From positions 5,118 to 69,117 of the forward strand of contig CAJUSE010000005.1 of assembly GCA_910588975.1 (NCBI GenBank): a stretch of 64,000 bases of DNA, in the 5' to 3' direction. A model generated the notes under the pieces. The model was not told where the DNA came from, searched no databases, and saw only the letters and a program-made list of their open reading frames with translations. Position numbers and translations under genes: made by a program. Below are positions 34,448 through 42,900 of the stretch, in pieces. How positions within the stretch are numbered: position 1 is the first letter of the stretch; every line of letters starts with the position of its first letter. The stretch comes from an uncultured Oscillospiraceae bacterium. Lineage in GTDB: Bacteria; Bacillota; Clostridia; Oscillospirales; Oscillospiraceae.

Positions 34448-35070
34448 TTTTTTTCGATATGGATGGCACACTCATTGACTCCAATGGCGTCTGGGTCCAG
34501 GTAGACCGGACCTTTCTGGGAAAGCGGGGACTGTCCTCCACCCCGGAATATGAACAGGTCGTCGGCCACGCCATCTTTCCCATCGCCGCCCAGTTTACAA
34601 AGGACTACTACCAACTGCCTGACTCTCCTCAGGACATTATGGACGAGTGGATGACACTGGCTGAGGATGCCTATGCCCACACTATTCTTCTGAAAGATGG
34701 TGCTCGTGAGCTGCTGGACCACATCAAGGCCCAAGGCTATCCCATGGCCCTGCTCACCTCCTGTGTTCCCGCTCTGGCCTGTCTGGTTTTGGACCGTCTG
34801 GACCTTCGGCAGTTTTTCCAGGGGCTGTTCTTTGCCCAGGATGTAAATCTGACCAAGCGGGACAGGGCCATCTACACCCTGGCAGCAGAACAATTTGGGA
34901 CCCCTGTGGAAGATTGTATCCTGTTTGAAGACGCTCCTGACAACTGCCTTTCCGCAAAGGAAGCTGGCTTTACAGTAGTTGGCGTTTATGACGATTTCTA
35001 CGCCACCCGGTGGGCAGAGGTTCAAGCCAACAGCCACCGGGCTGTCCGCAGTTTACGTGAGCTGCTCTAA
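34444..35070 (+). CDS. HAD-superfamily hydrolase
   Basis: The 208-residue product is a beta-phosphoglucomutase-like HAD phosphatase. It begins MIFFDMDGTLIDSNG (nucleophile Asp and acid/base Asp), has LLTSCVPALA with the motif II Ser/Thr, the lysine in NLTKRDRAIYTLAA and the acidic motif LFEDAPDN. The start at 34444 gives the family N-terminus; the frame is open inside the preceding gene. The substrate is unknown. Its 3' end overlaps the convergent transglutaminase-like gene by 18 bases. Confidence 0.92.
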   Translation: MIFFDMDGTLIDSNGVWVQVDRTFLGKRGLSSTPEYEQVVGHAIFPIAAQFTKDYYQLPDSPQDIMDEWMTLAEDAYAHTILLKDGARELLDHIKAQGYPMALLTSCVPALACLVLDRLDLRQFFQGLFFAQDVNLTKRDRAIYTLAAEQFGTPVEDCILFEDAPDNCLSAKEAGFTVVGVYDDFYATRWAEVQANSHRAVRSLRELL

Positions 35071-35616
35071 ATTACCCTGCGAGCGATCCAGCGAATTGAT
35101 ATAGGCGTTGAACTGCCTGAAGGAGAGCCCCGACTCCACGGTAAAGAACTCCGTGGTGGGGCTCTTTTTTCCGCCCCGCAGCTGAATGTAATAGTCCTCG
35201 ATGGCCTGGACAGCGGTGGTTTCATCGGGATAGGTCCAGATTCCCTTTCGGGAAACATTTGGGTGCTCAATGTGAAGGGTTTGTCCTTGCCATTGGCACA
35301 GACAGAAGCAGTGCATATGCTCCTCTTCTTCCAAATTGCCATAGTCGTCTGGTTCAAAGATGCGGCAGCAGAACATTTTGTTGTGGATCCCCATCCGGTC
35401 CAGTGCCAGATGGATAAGCCACACCTGGTCGATGCAGGTGCCCACTCCACGGCCCAAAATTTCCTCCAGAGACAGGGTGTGATACTCCCGGCGAAAGCCC
35501 TTCATGTCCTCGTGAATGATCCCTTCCCCATCGACCCAGCCGTAAGCGATGTGCCTCTCTAACCAATTGAATAGCTCCTGCGGAGTATTTGCCCCTTGCA
35601 GGTCAAGCTCTATCAT
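35053..35616 (-). CDS. Transglutaminase-like protein
   Basis: The 187-residue product looks like a small cytoplasmic member of the transglutaminase/cysteine-protease-like fold. GRGVGTCIDQVWLIHLALDRMG carries the probable catalytic cysteine and GQTLHIEHPN the probable histidine; an acidic residue could follow in WTYPDET. There is no signal peptide. It overlaps the pcrA start by four bases in the same direction, so it follows pcrA in one transcript. I would not name a substrate. Confidence 0.7.
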   Translation of the reverse strand: MIELDLQGANTPQELFNWLERHIAYGWVDGEGIIHEDMKGFRREYHTLSLEEILGRGVGTCIDQVWLIHLALDRMGIHNKMFCCRIFEPDDYGNLEEEEHMHCFCLCQWQGQTLHIEHPNVSRKGIWTYPDETTAVQAIEDYYIQLRGGKKSPTTEFFTVESGLSFRQFNAYINSLDRSQGNLEQLT

Positions 35617-38123
35617 TGAATTTTCTCCATGTACTGGGCCGCCGAGCGGAGCATGAGCTTCTTGGTGCCCACGTTGTCAAATGCCACCTCAATGAGGGCG
35701 TCTCCCCCCATTTTCGTAATGGTGAGGATCATGCCCCGGCCAAAGGCCTTGTGCATGACCATCTCCCCCTTTTGAAAATCAGGCAGGGCCTCCCCTGTTC
35801 CACGGCTGGGGGTAAATGCGGCCGCCGGCTTACTGCTCTTGGTGGGGGTGGTGTAGCCCCGGTCTATGGAGCTGCGGGGAGCGGTTCGTGCGGCACTGCC
35901 TCCGTAGTAGGGCCGGGAGCGGGTGTAGCTGCGCTCCTCCCCATAGCTTTCCCGCTCAGGGCGCCACTCGCTCTCATCCTCCAGTCCGCTGCGATAGCTC
36001 TCCCGGAAGGAGGGCCGCCCCGTCTTTTCCACCCGTTCCTCGGGGATCTCCCCCAAAAAGCGGGAGGCCCGGTTGGCCGAAGTACGGCCATAGAGCATCC
36101 GCTGCTGGGCACAGGTCATATGCAGCTCCTCCTTGGCTCGGGTCATGGCCACATAACAGAGCCGCCGCTCCTCTTCCATCTCCTCCATGTCACCGATGGC
36201 CCGCTGACCGGGGAACATTCCCTCCTCTACGCCCACCACAAAGACCACGGGGAATTCCAGCCCCTTAGCCGAGTGCATGGTCATCATCACAGCGCAGTCG
36301 TCCCCCAAATTGGCCCCGTCCAGGTCGGTGTAGAGGGCGATCTCATCCAAGAAACCGGCCAAGGAGGGCTCCTCCGCCCGGTTCAGATAGTCCTGGATAG
36401 AGGATTTCAGCTCCCGTACATTCTCCAGCCGGGTCTGATCCTCCACCTTGTCGCTGCCCTCCAGAGCGATGGCATAGCCGCTCTCGGCGCAGACGGCATC
36501 ATAAAAATCGGTGAGGGCCACCTCAAAAGACAGCTTTTTCAGCCGCTCCATCATGTCCACAAACTGCCCCAGCTTGCCCGCCGCCTTCTGCAGTTCAGGA
36601 TAGCGGTCGGCCCGGGCAATGATGTCCCACAGCCGCAGCCCCTGCTGGGCAGCCAGGTTTTGGGCGGTCTCCACCGTCTTGGCCCCGATGCCCCGGGGCG
36701 GGTTGTTGATGATGCGCTGGAGACGCAAATCGTCGCCGGGGTTGTTGAGCACACAGAGATAGGAGAGCATATCCTTGACCTCCGCCCGGTCAAAAAAGCG
36801 GATGCCCCCAATGACCTTATAGGGAATACCGTTGCGCCGCAGCACATCTTCCAGCGCCCGGGACTGGGCGTTCATCCGATAGAGGATGGCGTGGTCCCGC
36901 CACTTGCGCCCCTTGGAGTAGCCCGAAAGGATCTGGGTAGCCACATACTGGGCCTCGTCGCTCTCATTCATGGCAGTGAACAGCTGCAGCTTCTCCCCGT
37001 CCCCATGGTCGGTCCACAGTTCCTTGCCCTTCCGGCCCTGGTTGTTGCGAATAACGGCGTTGGCCGCCTCCAGAATGTTCTGGGTGGAGCGGTAATTCTG
37101 CTCCAGCCGGATAGTCCGGCAACCCTTATACTGGTGCTCAAAAGAGAGGATATTCTCAATGGTGGCCCCCCGGAAACGGTAGATAGACTGGTCATCGTCA
37201 CCCACCACACAGAAGTTCTCATATCCCCCCGCCAACAGCGAGGAGAGCTGATACTGGAGGTTGTTGGTATCCTGATACTCGTCCACCAGCACATAGCGGA
37301 ACTTGCGCTGGTAGTAGCTGCGTACCTCCTCGTCCTTCTGGAGCAGCAGCACCGTGCGCAAAATGAGGTCGTCAAAGTCCAGGGCGTTGGCCGCCTTGAG
37401 CCGCTTTTCATACTCCAGATAGACCGAGGCGATGCGCTGAAGCCGATAATCCCCGCTCTTGGCGCACTGGTCCATATAGTCCTTGCCCAGCTGCATAGCG
37501 TCCTTGGCCCGGGAGATGTAGCCCATCACCGTTTTAGCCGGGAATGCCTTCTCGTCGATGCCCAAAGCCCGCATGGCATCCTTCACCACCCGCTCGGAGT
37601 CGGCGGTGTCGTAGATGGTAAAAGAGGTGTCATAGCCCAGCTTGTCAATGTCCCGCCGGAGGATGCGGGCGCAGCAGGAGTGAAAGGTAGACGCCCAGAT
37701 ATCGTTGGCCGAGGGGCCCAGCATTCGCTCCAGCCGGGACTTCAGCTCGCCGGCGGCCTTGTTGGTGAAGGTGATAGCCAGAATGGACCAGGGAGCGGCG
37801 GGTTCCAGCTTGCACAGCTTCTCCGCCCGCTCCTTCCCCTCTTCAGTAGGGTGGGCGGCATAGCCCTCCAAAAAGGCCAGGTCCTCGGCGGTGACCCAAC
37901 CGGGTACCTCGTCGCTGTCCGAGCCCCGGCCATACTTCATCAGGTTGGCCACCCGGTGGATAAGGACGGTGGTCTTGCCGCTGCCCGCCCCGGCCAACAG
38001 CAGCAGGGGCCCCTCAGTGGCCAGCACAGCCTTGCGCTGTTCCGGATTGAGGTGAGCGAACTCTCCCTCGATGATTGAGCGGCGCAGCGTGCAAAATTGC
38101 AGTTGTTCCTTACTATCCAGCAT
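35613..38123 (-). CDS. pcrA: ATP-dependent DNA helicase PcrA (UvrD/Rep family)
   Basis: PcrA is the essential superfamily 1A 3'-5' helicase of Gram-positives. The 836-residue product begins with the Q-motif LNPEQRKAVLA, has Walker A LLLAGAGSGKTTVL, the GFR-like TFTNKAAGELKSRLER, Walker B VLVDEYQDTN, GDDDQSIYRFRGA, and later MTMHSAKGLEFPVVFVVGVEEG and YVAMTRAKEELH. The last 150 residues are a charged linker with a C-terminal Tudor-like part (GEMVMHKAFGRGMILTI). An ATGA overlap couples it to the transglutaminase-like gene. Confidence 0.96.
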   Translation of the reverse strand: MLDSKEQLQFCTLRRSIIEGEFAHLNPEQRKAVLATEGPLLLLAGAGSGKTTVLIHRVANLMKYGRGSDSDEVPGWVTAEDLAFLEGYAAHPTEEGKERAEKLCKLEPAAPWSILAITFTNKAAGELKSRLERMLGPSANDIWASTFHSCCARILRRDIDKLGYDTSFTIYDTADSERVVKDAMRALGIDEKAFPAKTVMGYISRAKDAMQLGKDYMDQCAKSGDYRLQRIASVYLEYEKRLKAANALDFDDLILRTVLLLQKDEEVRSYYQRKFRYVLVDEYQDTNNLQYQLSSLLAGGYENFCVVGDDDQSIYRFRGATIENILSFEHQYKGCRTIRLEQNYRSTQNILEAANAVIRNNQGRKGKELWTDHGDGEKLQLFTAMNESDEAQYVATQILSGYSKGRKWRDHAILYRMNAQSRALEDVLRRNGIPYKVIGGIRFFDRAEVKDMLSYLCVLNNPGDDLRLQRIINNPPRGIGAKTVETAQNLAAQQGLRLWDIIARADRYPELQKAAGKLGQFVDMMERLKKLSFEVALTDFYDAVCAESGYAIALEGSDKVEDQTRLENVRELKSSIQDYLNRAEEPSLAGFLDEIALYTDLDGANLGDDCAVMMTMHSAKGLEFPVVFVVGVEEGMFPGQRAIGDMEEMEEERRLCYVAMTRAKEELHMTCAQQRMLYGRTSANRASRFLGEIPEERVEKTGRPSFRESYRSGLEDESEWRPERESYGEERSYTRSRPYYGGSAARTAPRSSIDRGYTTPTKSSKPAAAFTPSRGTGEALPDFQKGEMVMHKAFGRGMILTITKMGGDALIEVAFDNVGTKKLMLRSAAQYMEKIQ

Positions 38124-38164
38124 AAGTACATTCTCCCGTTCTCTCTTTTTCGCAGTAGTTTTAT

Positions 38165-38193
38165 TTTAGTACAGAATGGCCCCCAGGTCAACG
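38165..38193 (-). promoter_or_regulatory. Predicted promoter for pcrA
   Basis: TTGACC (38193-38188) and TAAAAT (38170-38165) lie 17 bases apart on the minus strand, about 41 bases before the pcrA ATG. No LexA-like box is visible here. Confidence 0.68.
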
Positions 38194-38277
38194 GGAGAGT
38201 GAAAAAATAGCCGCCTATATCACTCCATCTAATTGAGGTCCCTCTCATACTTTTTGCCCAAAAGCATTCTCTCCCCC

Positions 38278-38306
38278 TTGCTTTTCCCCTCCATTTCCTG
38301 TATACT
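38278..38306 (+). promoter_or_regulatory. Predicted promoter for pyrB
   Basis: TTGCTT and TATACT are separated by 17 bases, ending 30 bases before the pyrB ATG. The leader is too short for a PyrR attenuator. Confidence 0.62.
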
Positions 38307-38336
38307 GGTCGAAATAAGAGGAATGGAGGTCATACC

Positions 38337-39422
38337 ATGCGACATCTCATCAGCCCCATGGACCTGTCGGTAAAGGAGATCGAGTCTCTCCTGGATCTGG
38401 CCGGCAGCATCATCGACCACCCCGCCGCCTTTGCCCACAAGTGTGAGGGCAAGCAGCTGGCCACATTGTTTTTTGAACCCAGTACCCGCACCCGTCTGAG
38501 CTTTGAGTCCGCCATGCTCGGTCTCGGGGGCCAGGTATTGGGTTTTTCTTCGGCCAGCTCTTCCTCCACCGCCAAGGGCGAGACCGTCTCCGATACCATA
38601 CGTGTGGTCAGCAGCTACGCCGATATCATCGCCATGCGCCACCCCAAGGACGGGGCCGCAGCAGCAGCTGCCCGGGTCTCCCGCTGCCCCATTATCAACG
38701 CCGGCGATGGGGGCCACCACCACCCCACCCAGACCCTCACCGACCTTCTGACCATCCGCCGGCTCAAGGGCCGCTTGGATCACCTGACCATCGGCCTGTG
38801 CGGCGATTTAAAATTCGGCCGCACCGTCCACTCTCTCATCAAGGCCATGTGCCGCTATGAAGGGGTCCGCTTCATCCTGGTGAGCCCCCAGGAGCTGCGC
38901 CTGCCTGACCACGACCTTCAGGCCCTCCGGGAGGGCGGCTTCGACTTCGTGGAGGATCCCTCCCTGGAGAACACCATCGGGGAGATGGACGTGCTCTATA
39001 TGACCCGCATCCAGGGCGAGCGTTTCGCTGACAAGGCCGAATACGAGCGGCTTAAGGACAGCTACATCCTGGACATGGCCAAAATGGCCCTGGCCAAGCG
39101 GGATATGATCGTCCTCCACCCCCTCCCCCGGGTCAACGAGATCGCCGTGGAGGTGGATGAGGACCCCCGGGCAAAATACTTTGACCAGGTCCTTTTTGGC
39201 AAGTACGTCCGCATGGCCCTCATCCTGAAGCTGCTGGGCCTTAACGACCCCCACTTCACCGAGGAGACCGTCCCCGGCCCCTTGGAGGGCGCCCAGACTG
39301 TCCCCGGTCTCCACTGCTGCAATGACCGCTGCATCACCGTTGCCGAACCCACCCAGAAGTCCCTGTTCCGCACGGTGGACGGTCACCATGTCTGCGCCTA
39401 CTGCGACCACGCAGCAAACTAA
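38337..39422 (+). CDS. pyrB: Aspartate carbamoyltransferase with PyrI-type zinc tail
   Basis: This enzyme joins carbamoyl phosphate and aspartate in pyrimidine synthesis. Residues 1 to about 305 are a complete Pyr[14 protein letters not shown] (carbamoyl-phosphate loop), [18 protein letters not shown] and [12 protein letters not shown]. The protein then continues to residue 361. C327-x4-C332-x20-C353-x2-C356, with [10 protein letters not shown], matches the zinc domain of the regulatory subunit PyrI. The PyrI nucleotide-binding domain is absent, and no pyrI gene is adjacent. The tail may stabilise the catalytic oligomer; allosteric control by nucleotides is not expected. Confidence 0.95.
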   Translation: MRHLISPMDLSVKEIESLLDLAGSIIDHPAAFAHKCEGKQLATLFFEPSTRTRLSFESAMLGLGGQVLGFSSASSSSTAKGETVSDTIRVVSSYADIIAMRHPKDGAAAAAARVSRCPIINAGDGGHHHPTQTLTDLLTIRRLKGRLDHLTIGLCGDLKFGRTVHSLIKAMCRYEGVRFILVSPQELRLPDHDLQALREGGFDFVEDPSLENTIGEMDVLYMTRIQGERFADKAEYERLKDSYILDMAKMALAKRDMIVLHPLPRVNEIAVEVDEDPRAKYFDQVLFGKYVRMALILKLLGLNDPHFTEETVPGPLEGAQTVPGLHCCNDRCITVAEPTQKSLFRTVDGHHVCAYCDHAAN

Positions 39423-39436
39423 ACTACAAATAAGAT

Positions 39437-39473
39437 AAAAGGGAGAGCGCCAGCCTTGGCGCTCTCCCTTTTT
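39437..39473 (+). terminator. Intrinsic terminator after pyrB
   Basis: A perfect 16-base stem (39437-39452 with 39457-39472) with a four-base loop ends in a T run. The A run on the left would also let it work for the convergent minus-strand gene. Confidence 0.92.
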
Positions 39474-39486
39474 ATGGGCAAAAGCC

Positions 39487-39948
39487 CTATTGTGCTTCAA
39501 ACAGGGTCTCCAGATAGTCATAGAGGGGCTGGGTGTTGTCCAGATGGACACCGCAGCTGTTAAGAAAGCCATCGCAGGTATAATTGTTACCTTCCCAGTT
39601 GGACAGGGTGATCGAGATGTGTTTTCCGCCCTGGCGGCTCATCATAATGGTATAGGCCCGCTCCCCGCCGCCGGTCCAGATCCCAGCGGGCAGTTTCCAG
39701 TCCACCCCGCCGTACTCCAGCTGGCGGCACAGAGCCAAAAACTCTGCCTGGTCCTCCGTCTCTGTCAGATGCAGCGTCTCTCTATCGTCGAGATAGACAT
39801 ATACATCAATTCGGCACTCCTTCCCCTCCATGTTGGCCAGCTCCTTCTGCACCCCACGGAAGGCCAGCTGGCCCACCAGGCTGGGGATCAGGAACAGGAC
39901 CGCCACCACAAGGGCTCCCACCAGGGCGATCTTGACACCTCGCTTCAT
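39487..39948 (-). CDS. Hypothetical membrane-anchored protein behind polC
   Basis: I do not recognise this 153-residue protein. It has one N-terminal membrane segment (VKIALVGALVVAVLFLIPSLVG) with positive residues before it, then an extracytoplasmic domain of about 125 residues with two cysteines near the end (YTCDGFLNSCGVHLD), which could form a disulfide. The start at 39948 has GGGGGAG six bases upstream; the open frame to 40002 would overlap polC. It follows polC by 13 bases, so it is probably cotranscribed, but no functional link is evident. Confidence 0.75.
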   Translation of the reverse strand: MKRGVKIALVGALVVAVLFLIPSLVGQLAFRGVQKELANMEGKECRIDVYVYLDDRETLHLTETEDQAEFLALCRQLEYGGVDWKLPAGIWTGGGERAYTIMMSRQGGKHISITLSNWEGNNYTCDGFLNSCGVHLDNTQPLYDYLETLFEAQ

Positions 39949-39961
39949 CTGTCTCTCCCCC

Positions 39962-42900
39962 TTAAAACAGCGTGATCTGGCTGGTCTCGGGCATATCGTC
40001 AAAGGCGCCGGCCAGCTTCAGCTGCTCAATGTGAGTCTTGGACACCTTGGGGCAGGCATCGGAGACCTCCTCAATGGAGATGAAGGTCCTCCCCTCCCGC
40101 TGCTCCACAATGGACTCGGCGGCGGCCTCTCCCAGGCCGGGGATGGAGGTAAAGGGTGGGATGAGAGCGTCCTCCCCATCCAGCAGAAAGTTCACCGCCT
40201 GGGACCGGTACAGATCCATGGGCCGGAATGTGAAGCCCCGGAGGTAAAACTCATAGACCACTTCCAAGGTAGTGTAGGTATCCTCCTCCACATTGGAGGC
40301 CGTCTTTTCATCCATCTTGGTCTTGATCTCGTTGAGCTTGGCCTTCACAAGGTCCATGCCCTTGCACATGATAGTGGCGTCAAAGGCCTTGGCACGGACC
40401 GAGAAGAAGGCGGCATAGAAAGCCAGGGGCCGGTGGACCTTGAACCAGGCGATACGGAAGGCCATCATCACATAGGCCACGGCATGGGCCTTGGGAAACA
40501 GGTAACTGATCTTGGCCAGGGACTCGATGTACCAGTCAGGTACATTGTGGGCTCGCATGGCCTCCTCCCAGCCGTCCTCAAAGCCGTTTTTCCGCACCTT
40601 GCCCTTTCGCACCGCCTCCATGATCTTGAAGGACATCTTGGGCTCCAGCCCCATCTTGATGAGGTAGAGCATAATGTCATCCCGGCAGCCCACCGTCTCC
40701 AAAACGGAGGCCGTACCGTTCAGGATGAGGTCCCGGGCGTTGCCCAGCCACACATCGGTGCCGTGAGAGAAGCCGGACAAACGAACCAGCGTGTTGAAGT
40801 CGGTGGGATCGGTGTCCATAAGCATCTGACGGGTGAACTTGGTGTTGAACTCGGGGATGGCCACAGCCCCAGTGGGGCCCAATACCGGGTCGTTGGTAAA
40901 GCCCAGCTTTTCCGAGGTGGTGAACAGGCTCATGGTGTCCTCATCGTCCAGCCGGATGTCTGTCCGGGCGTTCACACCCGTCAGGTCCTCCAGCATCCGG
41001 ATCATGGTGGGGTCATCGTGGCCCAGCATGTCCAGCTTCAGCAGGTTGGACTCCATGGAGTGGTATTCAAAGTGGGTGGTGATGATGTCGGTGCCCGTGT
41101 CGTCGGCGGGGTGCTGCACCGGGCAGAAGTCGTAAATCTCCCGGTCCTGGGGGATGACCACCATGCCGCCGGGATGCTGGCCGGTGGTCCGTTTGGTGCC
41201 CGTACAGCCCTTGGCCAACCGCTCTTCCTCGGCCCGGGTGGCGGTGATACCCCGCTTTTCCAAGTACTTCTTCACATAGCCATAGGCCGTTTTCTCGGCC
41301 ACCGTGCCGATGGTCCCCGCCCGGAACACATGGCTCTCGCCAAAGAGCTCAAAGGTGTAGCGGTGGGCCCGGGCCTGGTACTCGCCGGAGAAATTCAGGT
41401 CGATATCGGGCACCTTGTCGCCTCCAAAGCCCAGGAAGGTCTCGAAGGGGATATCAAAGCCGTCCTTCACATAGGGGGTCCCGCACACCGGGCAGACGGC
41501 ATCGGGCATATCCGCCCCACAGCTGTACCCATGGGCGGGGCCGTACTCAAAGTCAGTGTGCTTACATTTGGGGCAGCGGTAGTGGGCACTGAGGGAATTG
41601 ACCTCGGTGATGCCCGAGAGGAAGGCCACGATAGAGGAGCCCACCGAGCCCCGGGAGCCCACCAGATAGCCGTGCTCCAAGGAGTTCTGCACCAGCTTCT
41701 GGGCCGACATGTAAATGACATCGTACTTTCGCATAATGATGCCGGGCAGCTCCAGGTCAATTCGGTCCTGGACGATCTGGGGCAGTTCTTCCCCGTAAAG
41801 CTCGTGGGCCTTGTCATAGACCAGCCTCTCCAGCTCCTTGTCCGAGTCCTTCAGCTTGGGGGCAAAGAGACCCTTGGGCAGAGGGTTCAGCTTCTCGATC
41901 CAGTCAGCCACCAAATTGGGATAGCGGATGACCACGTTATAGCAGTCCTCCTGCCCCAGATAGCTGAACTCCTCCAACATCTCCTCGGTGGTCTTGAAAT
42001 AGATGGGCAGGGGTTCATCGCAATCCTCAAAGCCCTTGGAGTCCAACAGGATGTGACGGTAAATCTCCTGCTCGGGATCCAGAAAGTGAACGTCGCCTGT
42101 GGCACACACCGGCTTGTCCAGGGCCTTACCCAGCTCCACAATGGTCCGGTTAAAGTCCTTCAGCACCTCCACATCGGGCACCTTGGACTCCCCGTTTTTG
42201 TCTGGGCGGAGCATAAAGAAGTTGTTGCACAGGGGCTGGATTTCCAGGTAATCGTACCAGGAGGCCACCCGTTCCAGCTCCTCCCACTCCCGCTCATCGG
42301 CCACCGCCTGGTAGAGCTCACCGGCCTCGCAGGCAGAGCCCAAAATCAGTCCCTCCCGATATTTCTCGATCTCGCTTTTCAGCATGAGAGGGTTGCGGCG
42401 GAAGTGCTTCAAATGGGCGTCAGAGACCAGGCGGTAGAGATTGCGCAGGCCCTGCTGGTTTTTGGCCAGCACAATGAGATGGTTGGATCTGGGAGGCCGC
42501 TTGCTCTGGGCCACCCATTCCATGAGCATAGGAGGCATGGCCGGATCGATGGCGGCCAGGGTGGTGATGCCCTTCTCCTCCAGCATTTGGAACATGGGGA
42601 TGAGCATCTCCCCCACCACCTTGGCGTCATCGCTGGCCCGGTGGTGCTGGAAGGCAGGCAGGTTCAAAGCGTTGGCCACCGTATCCAGCTTGTAATTGCC
42701 AAGGCCGGGCAGCAAGCCATGGCTCAGGGGCACCGTGTCCAGATAGGGATTGGTAAACTCCTTATCCAGCCGGCGGCAGGCCTGGGCGATAAAGCTGGTA
42801 TCAAAGAGGGCATTGTGAGCGGCCACAGGCCGGTCGCCCACAAAGTCCAGAAAGGCGTTGATGGCCTCCTCCTCACTGGGAGCTCCCTCCAACATCTTGT

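Noticed and set aside
35589..38078. Open frame of 829 codons on the plus strand opposite pcrA
   Set aside because: Antisense shadow of pcrA; no recognisable domain and no ribosome site.
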